DNA of 64,000 nt from the NCBI GenBank assembly GCA_035685165.1, contig DASRBI010000010.1, positions 62,001 through 126,000 on the forward strand. The letters are read 5' to 3'. The notes beneath the pieces are model-generated. The model saw nothing but the letters and a program-made list of their open reading frames with translations, ran no database searches and was not told the origin of the DNA. Origin of the DNA: DATFDN01 sp035685165. Lineage in GTDB: Bacteria > Pseudomonadota > Alphaproteobacteria > Acetobacterales > Acetobacteraceae. This document shows, piece after piece, positions 53,051 to 61,310 of the stretch; position 1 is the stretch's first letter, and each line of letters starts with the position of its first letter. Both the position numbers and the translations under genes were made by a program.

Positions 53051-54790
53051 TCACTCCTGCGGCGCTCCCAAATACGCCCGCACCACTGCCGGATCAGCGA
53101 GCACGCGCGCGGGTGTATCATCGGCGATCTTGCGGCCGAAATCGAGCACCACCATGCGGTCGGACAAATCGCTGATCGCGGCGATCACGTGCTCGACGAA
53201 CGCCACCGCCGCCACGCCGTATTCGCGCAGCCGGCGCACCACCGCGCGAACCTCCTCCTGCTCCTCGCGCGTCATGCCGGCCATTACCTCGTCCAAAAGG
53301 ACGAGCTCCGGATTGAGCGCCAGCACGCGCGCGAACTCCAGTAGCCGCTGATGCCCGGGCGACAGGCGCGAGACGGGCTCGCGCCACATCTCGGCGAAAC
53401 CGACCGTGCGAACCACCCAGGCCGCATGCGCCACCGCGCGATGCCGCTGGCGCCCGTGCCGCGCCGCCACCAGCACGTTCTCCCACACGGTCAGCGCCGC
53501 CATCACGCGCGGGATCTGAAAACTCCGCGCCATGCCGAGCTGCGCGCGCCGCCATGCAGGTAAGGCGGCGACCGACCTGCCGAGGAAAAGCACATCGCCG
53601 CTCGTCGGCACCACGAACCCGGTGATCGTGTTGAACAGGGTCGTCTTGCCGGCGCCATTGGCACCGATGATCGCCAGCATTTCGCCGCGCCCGACGCTGA
53701 ACGACACCTCGTTCACCGCCGTCAGCCCGCCGAAGCGCACGGTGAGGTTCCGCACCTCCAGCACCGGTCCCAATGACTCTGCCGCTTCGGCTGCGGGCGG
53801 CTCGCCCACCGGCAAGGCGGATTGCGCCAGCACGGGCCTGCGCAGCAGCCAGCCCCGCTTGTTGGCGAGCGAGACAAGCCCGCCCGGGAACAGCAGCACC
53901 GTCACTATCACCACCAGCCCGAACAGGAGCAGCGCCAGATCGGGGAAGTGAACCAGGAATTCCTCGTCCACCACCATCAGCACGACCGATCCGAGCAGTG
54001 GGCCCCACAGCGTGCCGATGCCCCCGAACAGCACGAACACCACCGATTGCAGGTCGATCGTCGGATCGAACATGCTCGGCGGATCGAGATAGCTGCGATT
54101 CCAGGCAACGAGTCCGCCCACCAACGCCGGGAACAAGGCCGAGAGAATGTAGGCGACCACCTTCACCTTGGTGGTGTTGATCCCGAGCGCACCCGCCGCA
54201 TCCTCGTCCTCGCGCACCGCCATTGCGTCGAGCCCGAAACCCGAGCGCGCGAACCATAGATTCGCCAGAAACCCGGCCAAGGCGACACAAGCCATGAACA
54301 CATAAACCGCGGTCGGCGTCAGCTCGGCGGGCAGGGTCATGCCGTTGCCGCCGCCCGCGAGCGCGAAGTCCGAAAACGCCACGCCCAAGATGCGCGCCAG
54401 CCCGAATGCGCCGAGCGCGAACAAGATGCCGCGTAGCCGCAGCATCACCGGGCCGAGCAGCGCAGCCGCGATCACTCCCACCACGCCGCCGCCGCATACC
54501 GCGAGCGGCCAGGGCACGGCGGTATCCGTCACCAGAAGCCCGACCGTGTAGGCGCCGAGCCCATAGAACGCGACTTGCCCGAACGACAGATAGCCGGTGA
54601 ACCCGCTGATGAGGTTCCAGCCATAGGCAAGCGCGGTGAAGGTCAAAATGTCGGTGCCGAACTGCACCGCATAGGCCGAGCCGAAAACCGGAATGGCGGC
54701 GAGCACGGCCGCAGCCAGCACCGCCGCCGGCAGCAGGCGCGGGTTACGGAACCGCGGGTGCGGTGCCCCCTTGGCGGCGATCTCGCTCAT
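53051..54790 (-). CDS. fused permease-ATPase of a branched-chain-type ABC transporter (LivM-LivG)
   Basis: The 579-residue product is continuous. Residues 1-~330 are a LivM permease (ISGFTGYLSFGQVAFYGLGAY; VREDEDAAGALGINTTKVK; FGGIGTLWGPLLGS) with about ten membrane segments. A linker (about 330-350) leads to a LivG ATPase with Walker A GANGAGKTT, SFQIPRVMAALTVWENVL, signature-like LSPGHQRLLEFARVL and Walker B LVLLDEVMAGM. No internal stop or frameshift. The fusion fixes a 1:1 permease:ATPase ratio. It overlaps livH by 4 bp. Confidence 0.93.
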   Translation of the reverse strand: MSEIAAKGAPHPRFRNPRLLPAAVLAAAVLAAIPVFGSAYAVQFGTDILTFTALAYGWNLISGFTGYLSFGQVAFYGLGAYTVGLLVTDTAVPWPLAVCGGGVVGVIAAALLGPVMLRLRGILFALGAFGLARILGVAFSDFALAGGGNGMTLPAELTPTAVYVFMACVALAGFLANLWFARSGFGLDAMAVREDEDAAGALGINTTKVKVVAYILSALFPALVGGLVAWNRSYLDPPSMFDPTIDLQSVVFVLFGGIGTLWGPLLGSVVLMVVDEEFLVHFPDLALLLFGLVVIVTVLLFPGGLVSLANKRGWLLRRPVLAQSALPVGEPPAAEAAESLGPVLEVRNLTVRFGGLTAVNEVSFSVGRGEMLAIIGANGAGKTTLFNTITGFVVPTSGDVLFLGRSVAALPAWRRAQLGMARSFQIPRVMAALTVWENVLVAARHGRQRHRAVAHAAWVVRTVGFAEMWREPVSRLSPGHQRLLEFARVLALNPELVLLDEVMAGMTREEQEEVRAVVRRLREYGVAAVAFVEHVIAAISDLSDRMVVLDFGRKIADDTPARVLADPAVVRAYLGAPQE

Positions 54791-55650
54791 CGCACCGCGC
54801 GTGCGAACCGCTTCGGCCGCGCCGCCATGAACAGGATCAGCAGCAGGTAGGGTAGCACCGTCTCGGCATCGCCGCCGACAAGGAAGCCCATCGCCGATTG
54901 GGCAAGCCCGAGCAGCAGCGCGGCCACCGCCACACCGCGGTAGTTGCCAAGTCCACCCAAGGCGATGATCACGAACGCCAGGATGGTAAGCTGATCCGCC
55001 GACTCGGCGGCCATCGGCAGAACGAGCACGAGCAGTGCGCCCGCCGCCGCCGCCAGCCCCACCCCCACGGCGAAAGCCGCCAGACGCATCCGCCGCACGT
55101 CGATCCCGCAGGAAAGCGCGCCCACCTCGCTCTGCGAGGCGGCGAGCAGCGACTTGCCGAACGTCGTGCGGTTCAGCCCGAGATGCAGCAACAGCGCGAG
55201 CAACCCCCCGAGCGCGCCGGCCGCCACCAGCGACTGCGAGACGGTGATGCCATGCCAGCTCCACACGCCCTGCAGATAGGGCACCGTCACGTAATTGGAG
55301 CCGAACGCCTGCAGCGCGATCTCCACCAGCACGTAATTCAGCCCGAACGTAACCATCAGGCTCATCAGCTCCATGCGCCGGCCATACTTTACCAGCGGCT
55401 CCAGCAGGACCGGCTGCAACACCACGCCGGCGGCGAACACGACCGCGAAGGTCAGCGGCACAAGCAGGAGCGGGCTCACGCCGTAAAGGCCGAAGAACCA
55501 GGCGGTGAACAGGCCGGACAGCACGATGAAGCTGCCATGGGCGAGGTTGACTACGCCCATGACGCCGAAGATCAGGTTCAGGCTCTGCGCCACCAGCACA
55601 TAGGTGCCGCCGAGCAGGACGCCGTCGATGATGAGCTGCGCAGCGAGCAC
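54787..55650 (-). CDS. branched-chain-type ABC transporter permease (LivH)
   Basis: The 287-residue product has GVLLGGTYVLVAQSLNLIFGV, VNLAHGSFIVLSG and LALGGLGNYRG-like IIALGGLGNYRGVAVA, the LivH motifs. About eight membrane helices. GTG start at 55650 lies 7 bp after the binding-protein stop. Coupled to the fused gene. Confidence 0.92.
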   Translation of the reverse strand: MLAAQLIIDGVLLGGTYVLVAQSLNLIFGVMGVVNLAHGSFIVLSGLFTAWFFGLYGVSPLLLVPLTFAVVFAAGVVLQPVLLEPLVKYGRRMELMSLMVTFGLNYVLVEIALQAFGSNYVTVPYLQGVWSWHGITVSQSLVAAGALGGLLALLLHLGLNRTTFGKSLLAASQSEVGALSCGIDVRRMRLAAFAVGVGLAAAAGALLVLVLPMAAESADQLTILAFVIIALGGLGNYRGVAVAALLLGLAQSAMGFLVGGDAETVLPYLLLILFMAARPKRFARAVR

Positions 55651-55657
55651 GGCTCCG

Positions 55658-56830
55658 TCACGTGCCCGGATACGGCACTTCCAGCGGCGCCTGCGCGAGA
55701 TCGGCCGGCGTGATCAGCTTCAGCACCCCGTTCTGCACCTGCACGAGCTGCTGGCCCTGTCCCATATAGAGCCCGTACTGATCCACCATGAACTGGCCCT
55801 GCACCGTATCGACCTTATGGTGCAGCAGCCAGTCGCGAATCTTCGCTTGATCGAGCGAATGCGTCGCCGCCACCGCTGCTCCGAGCGTCTCGACGGCTGA
55901 ATAACCCGCCGCCGCGTGGTAATCGGGATCCTCGTGGAAGGTCGCTTTGTAGTCGGCGATGAACTTGGCGTTGCCCTTGGTCTTGAAGTTGTACCACCAG
56001 CTCGTGTTGGAGATGATGCCGTTCGCCAGCGGCCCCACGTCTTTCAGGAACGACGCCTCGACCGGCCCGATCGTTAGCGCCAGGAACCGCGGCGCGAAGC
56101 CCTGGTTATGCAGCGCCTGCGTGAACCCGACCGCGTCTGGGTAGTAGGTGCAGCCGAGCACCACGTCGGGATGCGCGTTCTTCATCGCCAGCGCCATGCC
56201 GTTGAAGTCGGGTCCGGGCAGCGAGTACGTGGCCGTGTAGACCACATTCATGCCGAGCTTCTTCGCCTGTTCGACGCGCGCATTGTAGCAGGCGAGGGAG
56301 AACGCCGACTTGAGCCCCACTACCGCCACCGTCGCCGCGCCCTTCTGCTTGGCGAGCGGCAGCACCTGCTCAAGATACTGCAAGGACGAGGCGATGCCCT
56401 GGACGTTCCACTCGTTCCCCTTCTGGAAGATGTCCGGCAGCGACGCGCCCGGCTCGATCGTCGCCATGCGGTATTTGTTGATCAGCGGCGCCACCGCCTG
56501 CGTGATGCCGCTGGAATAGGGGCCGAGGAGCAGTTCCACATGATCGTCGGTGATCAGCCGCGTATACAGCCGCACCGCCGTCCCCGGCGTGCTTTGGTCG
56601 TCATAGACCCTCAGCTCCAGCTTGCGGCCGAGCCAGCCGCCTTGTTTGTTGATCTCGTCAATCGCGAGCTGCGTGCCGCGCAACTGGTATTGCGCATCGA
56701 CGTTGAGCGGCCCCGTCTCCGAGGTCGTTTCGCCGATCACGATCGGTCCGGCCGCGCGCGCCGTAACCGCCAATCCGGGCAGCAGGCAAGCGAGTGCCGC
56801 CGCGCCGAGCCACGACGTGAATGGACGCAT
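55658..56830 (-). CDS. ABC transporter substrate-binding protein (Leu/Ile/Val-binding fold)
   Basis: Periplasmic type I binding protein of 390 residues with a Sec signal (residues 1-26, ending VTARA). PIVIGETTSETGPLNVDAQY, LLGPYSSGITQAVAPLINKY and GAAVAATHSLD mark the LivJ/AmiC-like family. It leads the importer operon on the minus strand. The ligand is not predictable; the nearby urea genes raise amides or aromatic acids as possibilities. Confidence 0.92.
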   Translation of the reverse strand: MRPFTSWLGAAALACLLPGLAVTARAAGPIVIGETTSETGPLNVDAQYQLRGTQLAIDEINKQGGWLGRKLELRVYDDQSTPGTAVRLYTRLITDDHVELLLGPYSSGITQAVAPLINKYRMATIEPGASLPDIFQKGNEWNVQGIASSLQYLEQVLPLAKQKGAATVAVVGLKSAFSLACYNARVEQAKKLGMNVVYTATYSLPGPDFNGMALAMKNAHPDVVLGCTYYPDAVGFTQALHNQGFAPRFLALTIGPVEASFLKDVGPLANGIISNTSWWYNFKTKGNAKFIADYKATFHEDPDYHAAAGYSAVETLGAAVAATHSLDQAKIRDWLLHHKVDTVQGQFMVDQYGLYMGQGQQLVQVQNGVLKLITPADLAQAPLEVPYPGT

Positions 56831-56970
56831 TCCCTGTCTCCCTGTCGCCGCCGGCTGGCAACAGCCAGCTCTCGTTGCAACGGGGCAGAAATCGCGCGCC
56901 GGCCGGGTGGCGTCAATGGTTAGCAATACTGACAAAGCGCAATCGGCGCGGCCGCTGGATCGCATGAGAG

Positions 56971-57008
56971 TCCCCGCTCCCCTTGCGGGAGAAGGTCAGG
57001 GGGAGGGG
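56971..57008. repeat. REP-like element upstream of the lipoprotein-like gene
   Basis: GCTCCCCTTGCGGGAGAAGG followed by TCAGGGGGAGGGG is a variant of the CTCTCCC-type intergenic repeat. Nothing else is seen in the 254-bp gap 56831-57084, apart from the region's own divergent promoters. Confidence 0.6.
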
Positions 57009-57084
57009 TGCAATGGCTCAGCCCGACCGATTTGGTCGCATTGTCACAACCGCGCTATCCGCGCTAGCTGATCTGATGCGCGCC

Positions 57085-57210
57085 ATGATGAGACTGATCG
57101 CCGCGGCCACCATCTGGGCGACTTGCACGGGCTGTACTTCTTTGGACAGCCACGCCCGGAATTACTGCTATTGGTACGAGGGGCCGCAGACCGGCGGCTG
57201 CCCATACTAG
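57085..57210 (+). CDS. small lipoprotein-like peptide
   Basis: The 41-residue product has a hydrophobic leader (MRLIAAATIWATCTGC) ending at Cys17 in a lipobox-like TGC, then a mature part rich in Cys, Tyr and Gly (NYCYWYEGPQTGGCPY). Upstream in-frame starts (57013, 57076) are possible. No family recognised; the short Cys/Tyr peptide after a lipobox suggests an envelope peptide. It precedes the MFS gene by 21 bp. Confidence 0.5.
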   Translation: MMRLIAAATIWATCTGCTSLDSHARNYCYWYEGPQTGGCPY

Positions 57211-57231
57211 AAGAGAGCAACGGAGCAGGGA

Positions 57232-58437
57232 GTGTCCTCGGAAGCCATCGCCGCGCGGCGCGCCGCCGCGCTCTCGCCCCTTGGGATCGCCCTCTTGTGC
57301 GGCCTCGTGCTCTTGCTCGAGGGCTACGACCTCACCGCCATCGCTTACACCGTCCCCTCGCTCGCCGATGCCTGGCACCTCAAGCCCGCGGCTTTCACGC
57401 TGGCGCAGACAGGCGGCAGCGTCGGCATGCTGCTCGGCGCGCTCGGCTTCGGCCTGCTTGGCGACCGCTTGCCGCGTCGGGCCACCATCACCGCCGCTGT
57501 GGCGGTGTTCGGCTTCTTCACCCTCTGCTGCGCCTTCGCCGCCGCGCCCACCCAGCTTGCCGGTCTCCGCTTCCTCACCGGGCTCGGCCTGGGCGGCGGC
57601 ATCCCGCTCGCCATCGCGCTCGCTTCGGACCATGCGCATATCGGCCAGCAAGGCCGGCTCGTGATCCTGATGAGCATGGGGGTCTCCATCGGCAACACGC
57701 TTGGCGGGCTGGTCGCCGCGCGGCTCGTCGGCTTCGGCTGGCAGTGGGTGTTCGTGGTGGGCGGCGCGGTGCCGCTCCTGCTCTGCGTGGTCCTGGCCCT
57801 GCGCCTGCCACCGGGCGGCGCGCCGGCAAGCCGGCACAATCCGGTCGTCGCGCTCTGGCAGCCGCCCTTCACCGGGCAGACCGCCCTTCTGTGGGCGATG
57901 AACTTCCTGAACCTGCTCGGCAACTATCTGATCCTGCTCTGGCTGCCGGCGATCCTGCATCTCGCCGGCGTCTCGCCGCAGCGCGCCATCCTGGGTGGCA
58001 CCGCCTACGCGCTCGGCTCCATTGTCGGCGCGCTCGCGACCGCGCCCCTGGTCGATCGCTTCGGGCCGGAGCGGGTGCTCTGGCGCGGGCTCGCCATCGG
58101 CGCGCTCGCGGTTCTGCTGGTCGGCTGGCTCGCGCCAGGATTCGGGTTCTTGCTGCTCCTCGTCCTGCTCGCCGGCACCGGCATTGGCGGCTGCCAGCAC
58201 GGCATCAATTCGCTCTCGGGCCGCGTCTACCCGCCTGCGATCCGCGCCACCGGCGCCGGCTGGGCGCTCGGCGCCGGGCGCGTGGGCATGATCATCGGCC
58301 CCGCTTTGGGCGGTATCCTGCTCGCCCTCGGCGTCGGCGGGCGCGGTATCTTCCTGCTCGCCACCATCCCCGCCCTCGGCACCACGCTTTCAATGGCCGC
58401 GCTCGGCCGGATGCGCCGCCGCCTCGCCGCCGCGTAG
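57232..58437 (+). CDS. MFS transporter, aromatic-acid:H+ symporter-like
   Basis: The 401-residue product has twelve membrane segments, the family Asp in LLEGYDLTAIAYTVPSL (helix 1), GLLGDRLPRR (loop 2-3), FLTGLGLGGGIPLAIAL, and RATGAGWALGAGRVGMIIGP (helix 10-11), as in AAHS transporters (PcaK, BenK). Start GTG 57232. Substrate probably an aromatic or small carboxylate; not certain. Confidence 0.88.
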   Translation: MSSEAIAARRAAALSPLGIALLCGLVLLLEGYDLTAIAYTVPSLADAWHLKPAAFTLAQTGGSVGMLLGALGFGLLGDRLPRRATITAAVAVFGFFTLCCAFAAAPTQLAGLRFLTGLGLGGGIPLAIALASDHAHIGQQGRLVILMSMGVSIGNTLGGLVAARLVGFGWQWVFVVGGAVPLLLCVVLALRLPPGGAPASRHNPVVALWQPPFTGQTALLWAMNFLNLLGNYLILLWLPAILHLAGVSPQRAILGGTAYALGSIVGALATAPLVDRFGPERVLWRGLAIGALAVLLVGWLAPGFGFLLLLVLLAGTGIGGCQHGINSLSGRVYPPAIRATGAGWALGAGRVGMIIGPALGGILLALGVGGRGIFLLATIPALGTTLSMAALGRMRRRLAAA

Positions 58438-58443
58438 ACGAAC

Positions 58444-58872
58444 ATGAATCCGGCCACGCTCACGGCTCTGGCCGCGCTCGGCGGCTCGGCCATCGGTGCG
58501 CTGGCCTCCTTCGCGACCACCTGGCTGACGACCCATCATCAGGACCAACTTCAGCGCCGCGCCGAGGAAATGGCCCGGCGCGAGAAGCTGTTCGGCGAAT
58601 TCATCGTGCAGGCGTCCAAGCTGTCCGCCGGCGCCCTGGTTCGCAATTGCTTCGCGCCCGCGCCGCTCGTCCCGCTCTATGCGGTGAAGGCGCAGCTCGA
58701 GCTGTTCGCCTCCAAGCGCACGATCGACTGCGCCAATCAGGTGCTTGAGACCAGCATCGACACCTATTTCCTCCCGAACGAGGATTTCCACGACCGCAGC
58801 CACCTCGAGCCCCGCCGCTTCGACGTCCTCAGGCCCTTCACCGAGGCGTGCCGGGCAGAGCTCGGCGGATAG
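58444..58872 (+). CDS. small membrane-anchored helical protein, unknown
   Basis: The 142-residue product has one N-terminal membrane helix (LAALGGSAIGALASFATTWL) followed by a charged helix (HHQDQLQRRAEEMARREKLF) and a helical body. This architecture is common in bacteria without known function. It begins 7 bp after the MFS stop; the two may be co-transcribed. Confidence 0.75.
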   Translation: MNPATLTALAALGGSAIGALASFATTWLTTHHQDQLQRRAEEMARREKLFGEFIVQASKLSAGALVRNCFAPAPLVPLYAVKAQLELFASKRTIDCANQVLETSIDTYFLPNEDFHDRSHLEPRRFDVLRPFTEACRAELGG

Positions 58873-58948
58873 CGGCTTCCCGCGCTTGAGGCGCCGCCCC
58901 GGCGCTCCTATCGTCCGCTAGCCCGCACACCGAGAGGAACGCCGGAAC

Positions 58949-60319
58949 ATGGACGAGCACACGCCCCTGCACGACACATTGCTCGACCTCGACCGCCGCC
59001 ATCTCGTGCATCCGCTGCACAACGCGGTCGAGCACGCGAAGACCCGCATCTTCGTCGAAGGCCGCGGTGCCATGCTCCGCACCGCCACCGGCGAGGAATA
59101 TATCGACGGGCTCTCCTCGCTCTGGAACGTCAACATCGGCCACGGCCGCAAGGAGCTGGCGCAGGCGGCGGCGAAGCAGATGGAGGCGCTCGCCTATTTC
59201 TCCGCCTATTCCGGCTCCTCGAACGAACCCGCGATCCGGCTCGCCGAGCGCCTCGTCGCCATCGCCTATCCAAGCTCGGCGGCGGTCTATTTCACCACCG
59301 GTGGGGCGGAATCGAACGAGAGCGCCTTCAAGACCGCGCGCTTCTTCTGGAAGCGCATGGGCAAGCCGAACAAGGTCAAGATCATCTCGCGCCAGTACGG
59401 CTACCACGGCGTCACGATGGCGGCGATGAGCGCCACGAGCCTCCCCGGCTATCACAAGATGTTCGGCCCGCTGGTGCCGGAATTCTTGCAGGTGGCGCCG
59501 CCCTATCCCTATCGCTGGCCCGGCAACGGCGATGCCGGCATCGGCGCGGCCGAGGCGGTGGAGCAGGCGATCAACACGCACGGCCCCGATACCGTCGCCG
59601 CCGTGATCGCCGAGCCGGTGATGGGTGCGGGCGGCGTGATCGTGCCGCCCGATACCTACTTTCCCCGCCTGCGCGAAGTGTGCGACCGCCACGACGTGCT
59701 CTTGATCGCCGACGAGGTGATCACCGGCTTCGGCCGCACCGGCCGCTGGTTCGCGCTCGGCCATTGGGGCGTCGAGCCAGACATCGTGAGCTTCGCCAAA
59801 GGTGTGACGAGTGGCTATCTGCCGCTCGGCGGCATCATCCTCTCGCGCCGCGTGCACGAGGCGATCGAGGGCGCGCCTGCCGACGAGCGTTACATGCACG
59901 CCGCCACCTACTCGGGGCATCCCACCTGCTGCGCCGTCGGCCTCGCGAATCTGGACGTGTTCGAAAAGGACGGCCTGGTGCAGCGCGCCGCCGAAATGGG
60001 CCGCAAGCTCAAATCCGGACTGGAAACGCTTTACTCCTTCCCGTGCGTCGGCGATGTGCGCGGGCTCGGAATGCTGGGCGGGGTCGAGCTCGTGGAGGAC
60101 AAGGGCTCGAAGAAGCCCGCGATCGGTCTCGGCGCCAAGGTGGTTGCCGAGGCGATGACGCGCGGCCTGATCATCCGCGTCCGAGGCGGCACCACGGGCT
60201 ACAACGGCGGCTTCGAGAGCGGCGACACGCTCTGTATCGCGCCGCCCTTGATGACGCCCGAGCCGACGCTCGAGCGCATCGTCAACATCCTGGGCGAGTC
60301 GATCGCGGCAGCAACCTAG
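58949..60319 (+). CDS. class III omega-aminotransferase (PLP)
   Basis: The 456-residue product has LWNVNIGHGRKELAQAA, FTTGGAESNESAFKTAR, YGYHGVTMAAMSATSL, LLIADEVITGFGRTGRW and the PLP-Lys in SFAKGVTSGYLPLGG. Matches beta-alanine/taurine/putrescine:pyruvate aminotransferases. ATG 58949. An amine donor is likely; the exact one cannot be read from sequence. Confidence 0.92.
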   Translation: MDEHTPLHDTLLDLDRRHLVHPLHNAVEHAKTRIFVEGRGAMLRTATGEEYIDGLSSLWNVNIGHGRKELAQAAAKQMEALAYFSAYSGSSNEPAIRLAERLVAIAYPSSAAVYFTTGGAESNESAFKTARFFWKRMGKPNKVKIISRQYGYHGVTMAAMSATSLPGYHKMFGPLVPEFLQVAPPYPYRWPGNGDAGIGAAEAVEQAINTHGPDTVAAVIAEPVMGAGGVIVPPDTYFPRLREVCDRHDVLLIADEVITGFGRTGRWFALGHWGVEPDIVSFAKGVTSGYLPLGGIILSRRVHEAIEGAPADERYMHAATYSGHPTCCAVGLANLDVFEKDGLVQRAAEMGRKLKSGLETLYSFPCVGDVRGLGMLGGVELVEDKGSKKPAIGLGAKVVAEAMTRGLIIRVRGGTTGYNGGFESGDTLCIAPPLMTPEPTLERIVNILGESIAAAT

Positions 60320-60335
60320 CCGAGCGCGAAAAACC

Positions 60336-60360
60336 ACCTCTCCCTCTATGTGGGAGAGGT
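60336..60360. repeat. hairpin repeat after the aminotransferase
   Basis: ACCTCTCCC (60336-60344) pairs with GGGAGAGGT (60352-60360), again the CTCTCCC-type repeat. It lies between converging genes and may serve as a bidirectional 3'-end structure. Confidence 0.65.
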
Positions 60361-60398
60361 GAAGATGGCGCCACCTGCCCCTCCCGACGTGATGCGGG

Positions 60399-61184
60399 CT
60401 ACCCATTCCACCCGGTCACGAACCCCACCCGCAGCACCGCCCGCACCTGCCCGTCCGCCTCCGGCAGCGCGGCCAGCGCCGCCCCGAACATCCCGCCCGG
60501 GCAGAAGCGGCGCGAGCGCGCCAGCAGGGCGTTCGTTTCCCCCGCCGCGCGCAGGTCGGCGAGCAGCCGCAGCGGATCGGGATACTCCAAGACAATCTCG
60601 TCCAAATCCGCCACCGGCAGCGCGAAACCCGCGCGCTGCAACAGGCGAGCGCAGTCGCCGAGTTCGGGGAACGGCGCGACGCGCGGCGAGGCGCCGCCGG
60701 TCAAAGCCGCCTCCGCCTCGGCCAGCGCGGTCCGCAAACCTCCGAGCGTGCCAAGCAGAGGCAGCGAGGCGAGCAACAGCCCCTCCGGCCGCAGCGCGCG
60801 GCGAATCTGGATCAGCGCGCCGGGCAAATCGTTTGCCCAATGCAGCGATAGATTCGCGACCACGAGATCGAAGCTCGCCTCGGCGAAGGGCAGCGCCTCC
60901 GCGTCCGCCGCCACCGCCATCCCGCCGTTCAGCCTCGCCATCGCGGGCGACAGGTCGGCGCTCACCGCGGCGATCCCGCGCGCGCGCAGGAGGGGTGCCA
61001 CCACGCCCCGCCCGCCCAGATCGAGCGCGAAAGCGAATCGGCGCGTGGTGTCGTCCAGCCGGTCGAGCAGCCGCTCCGCCACCTCCCGCAGCACATCGGC
61101 CACCTGCCCCACCGTCCGCGCCGCGCGATCCCGGTGCAGCCGCACGGCGCGGCGGTCGAAGAGTTCCATGCTCATTGCGGGCAT
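60399..61184 (-). CDS. BioC/NDUFAF5-like SAM-dependent methyltransferase
   Basis: The product has up to 261 residues from ATG 61184; ATG 61175 or 61169 (MELFDRR) may be the real start. ELFDRRAVRLHRDRAAR begins the domain, with FALDLGGRGVVAP (motif I), DLVVANLSLHWANDLPGAL and LLLASLPLLGTLGGLR, the features of the NDUFAF5-like group (complex I assembly) and BioC. In alphaproteobacteria this gene is normally divergent from comF; here a rhodanese gene separates them. Confidence 0.85.
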   Translation of the reverse strand: MPAMSMELFDRRAVRLHRDRAARTVGQVADVLREVAERLLDRLDDTTRRFAFALDLGGRGVVAPLLRARGIAAVSADLSPAMARLNGGMAVAADAEALPFAEASFDLVVANLSLHWANDLPGALIQIRRALRPEGLLLASLPLLGTLGGLRTALAEAEAALTGGASPRVAPFPELGDCARLLQRAGFALPVADLDEIVLEYPDPLRLLADLRAAGETNALLARSRRFCPGGMFGAALAALPEADGQVRAVLRVGFVTGWNG

Positions 61185-61310
61185 ATGGCCGTAGCGTGGA
61201 GCAGAGGGAATTGCATAGCTCCCTTTCCGCCCCGAGGGGGCGGAGAGAAAAATCGAACGGGAAGCTCCTCCTCACATGACGTGGCCCCCTCTCCCGCGCA
61301 TACTCCACTG

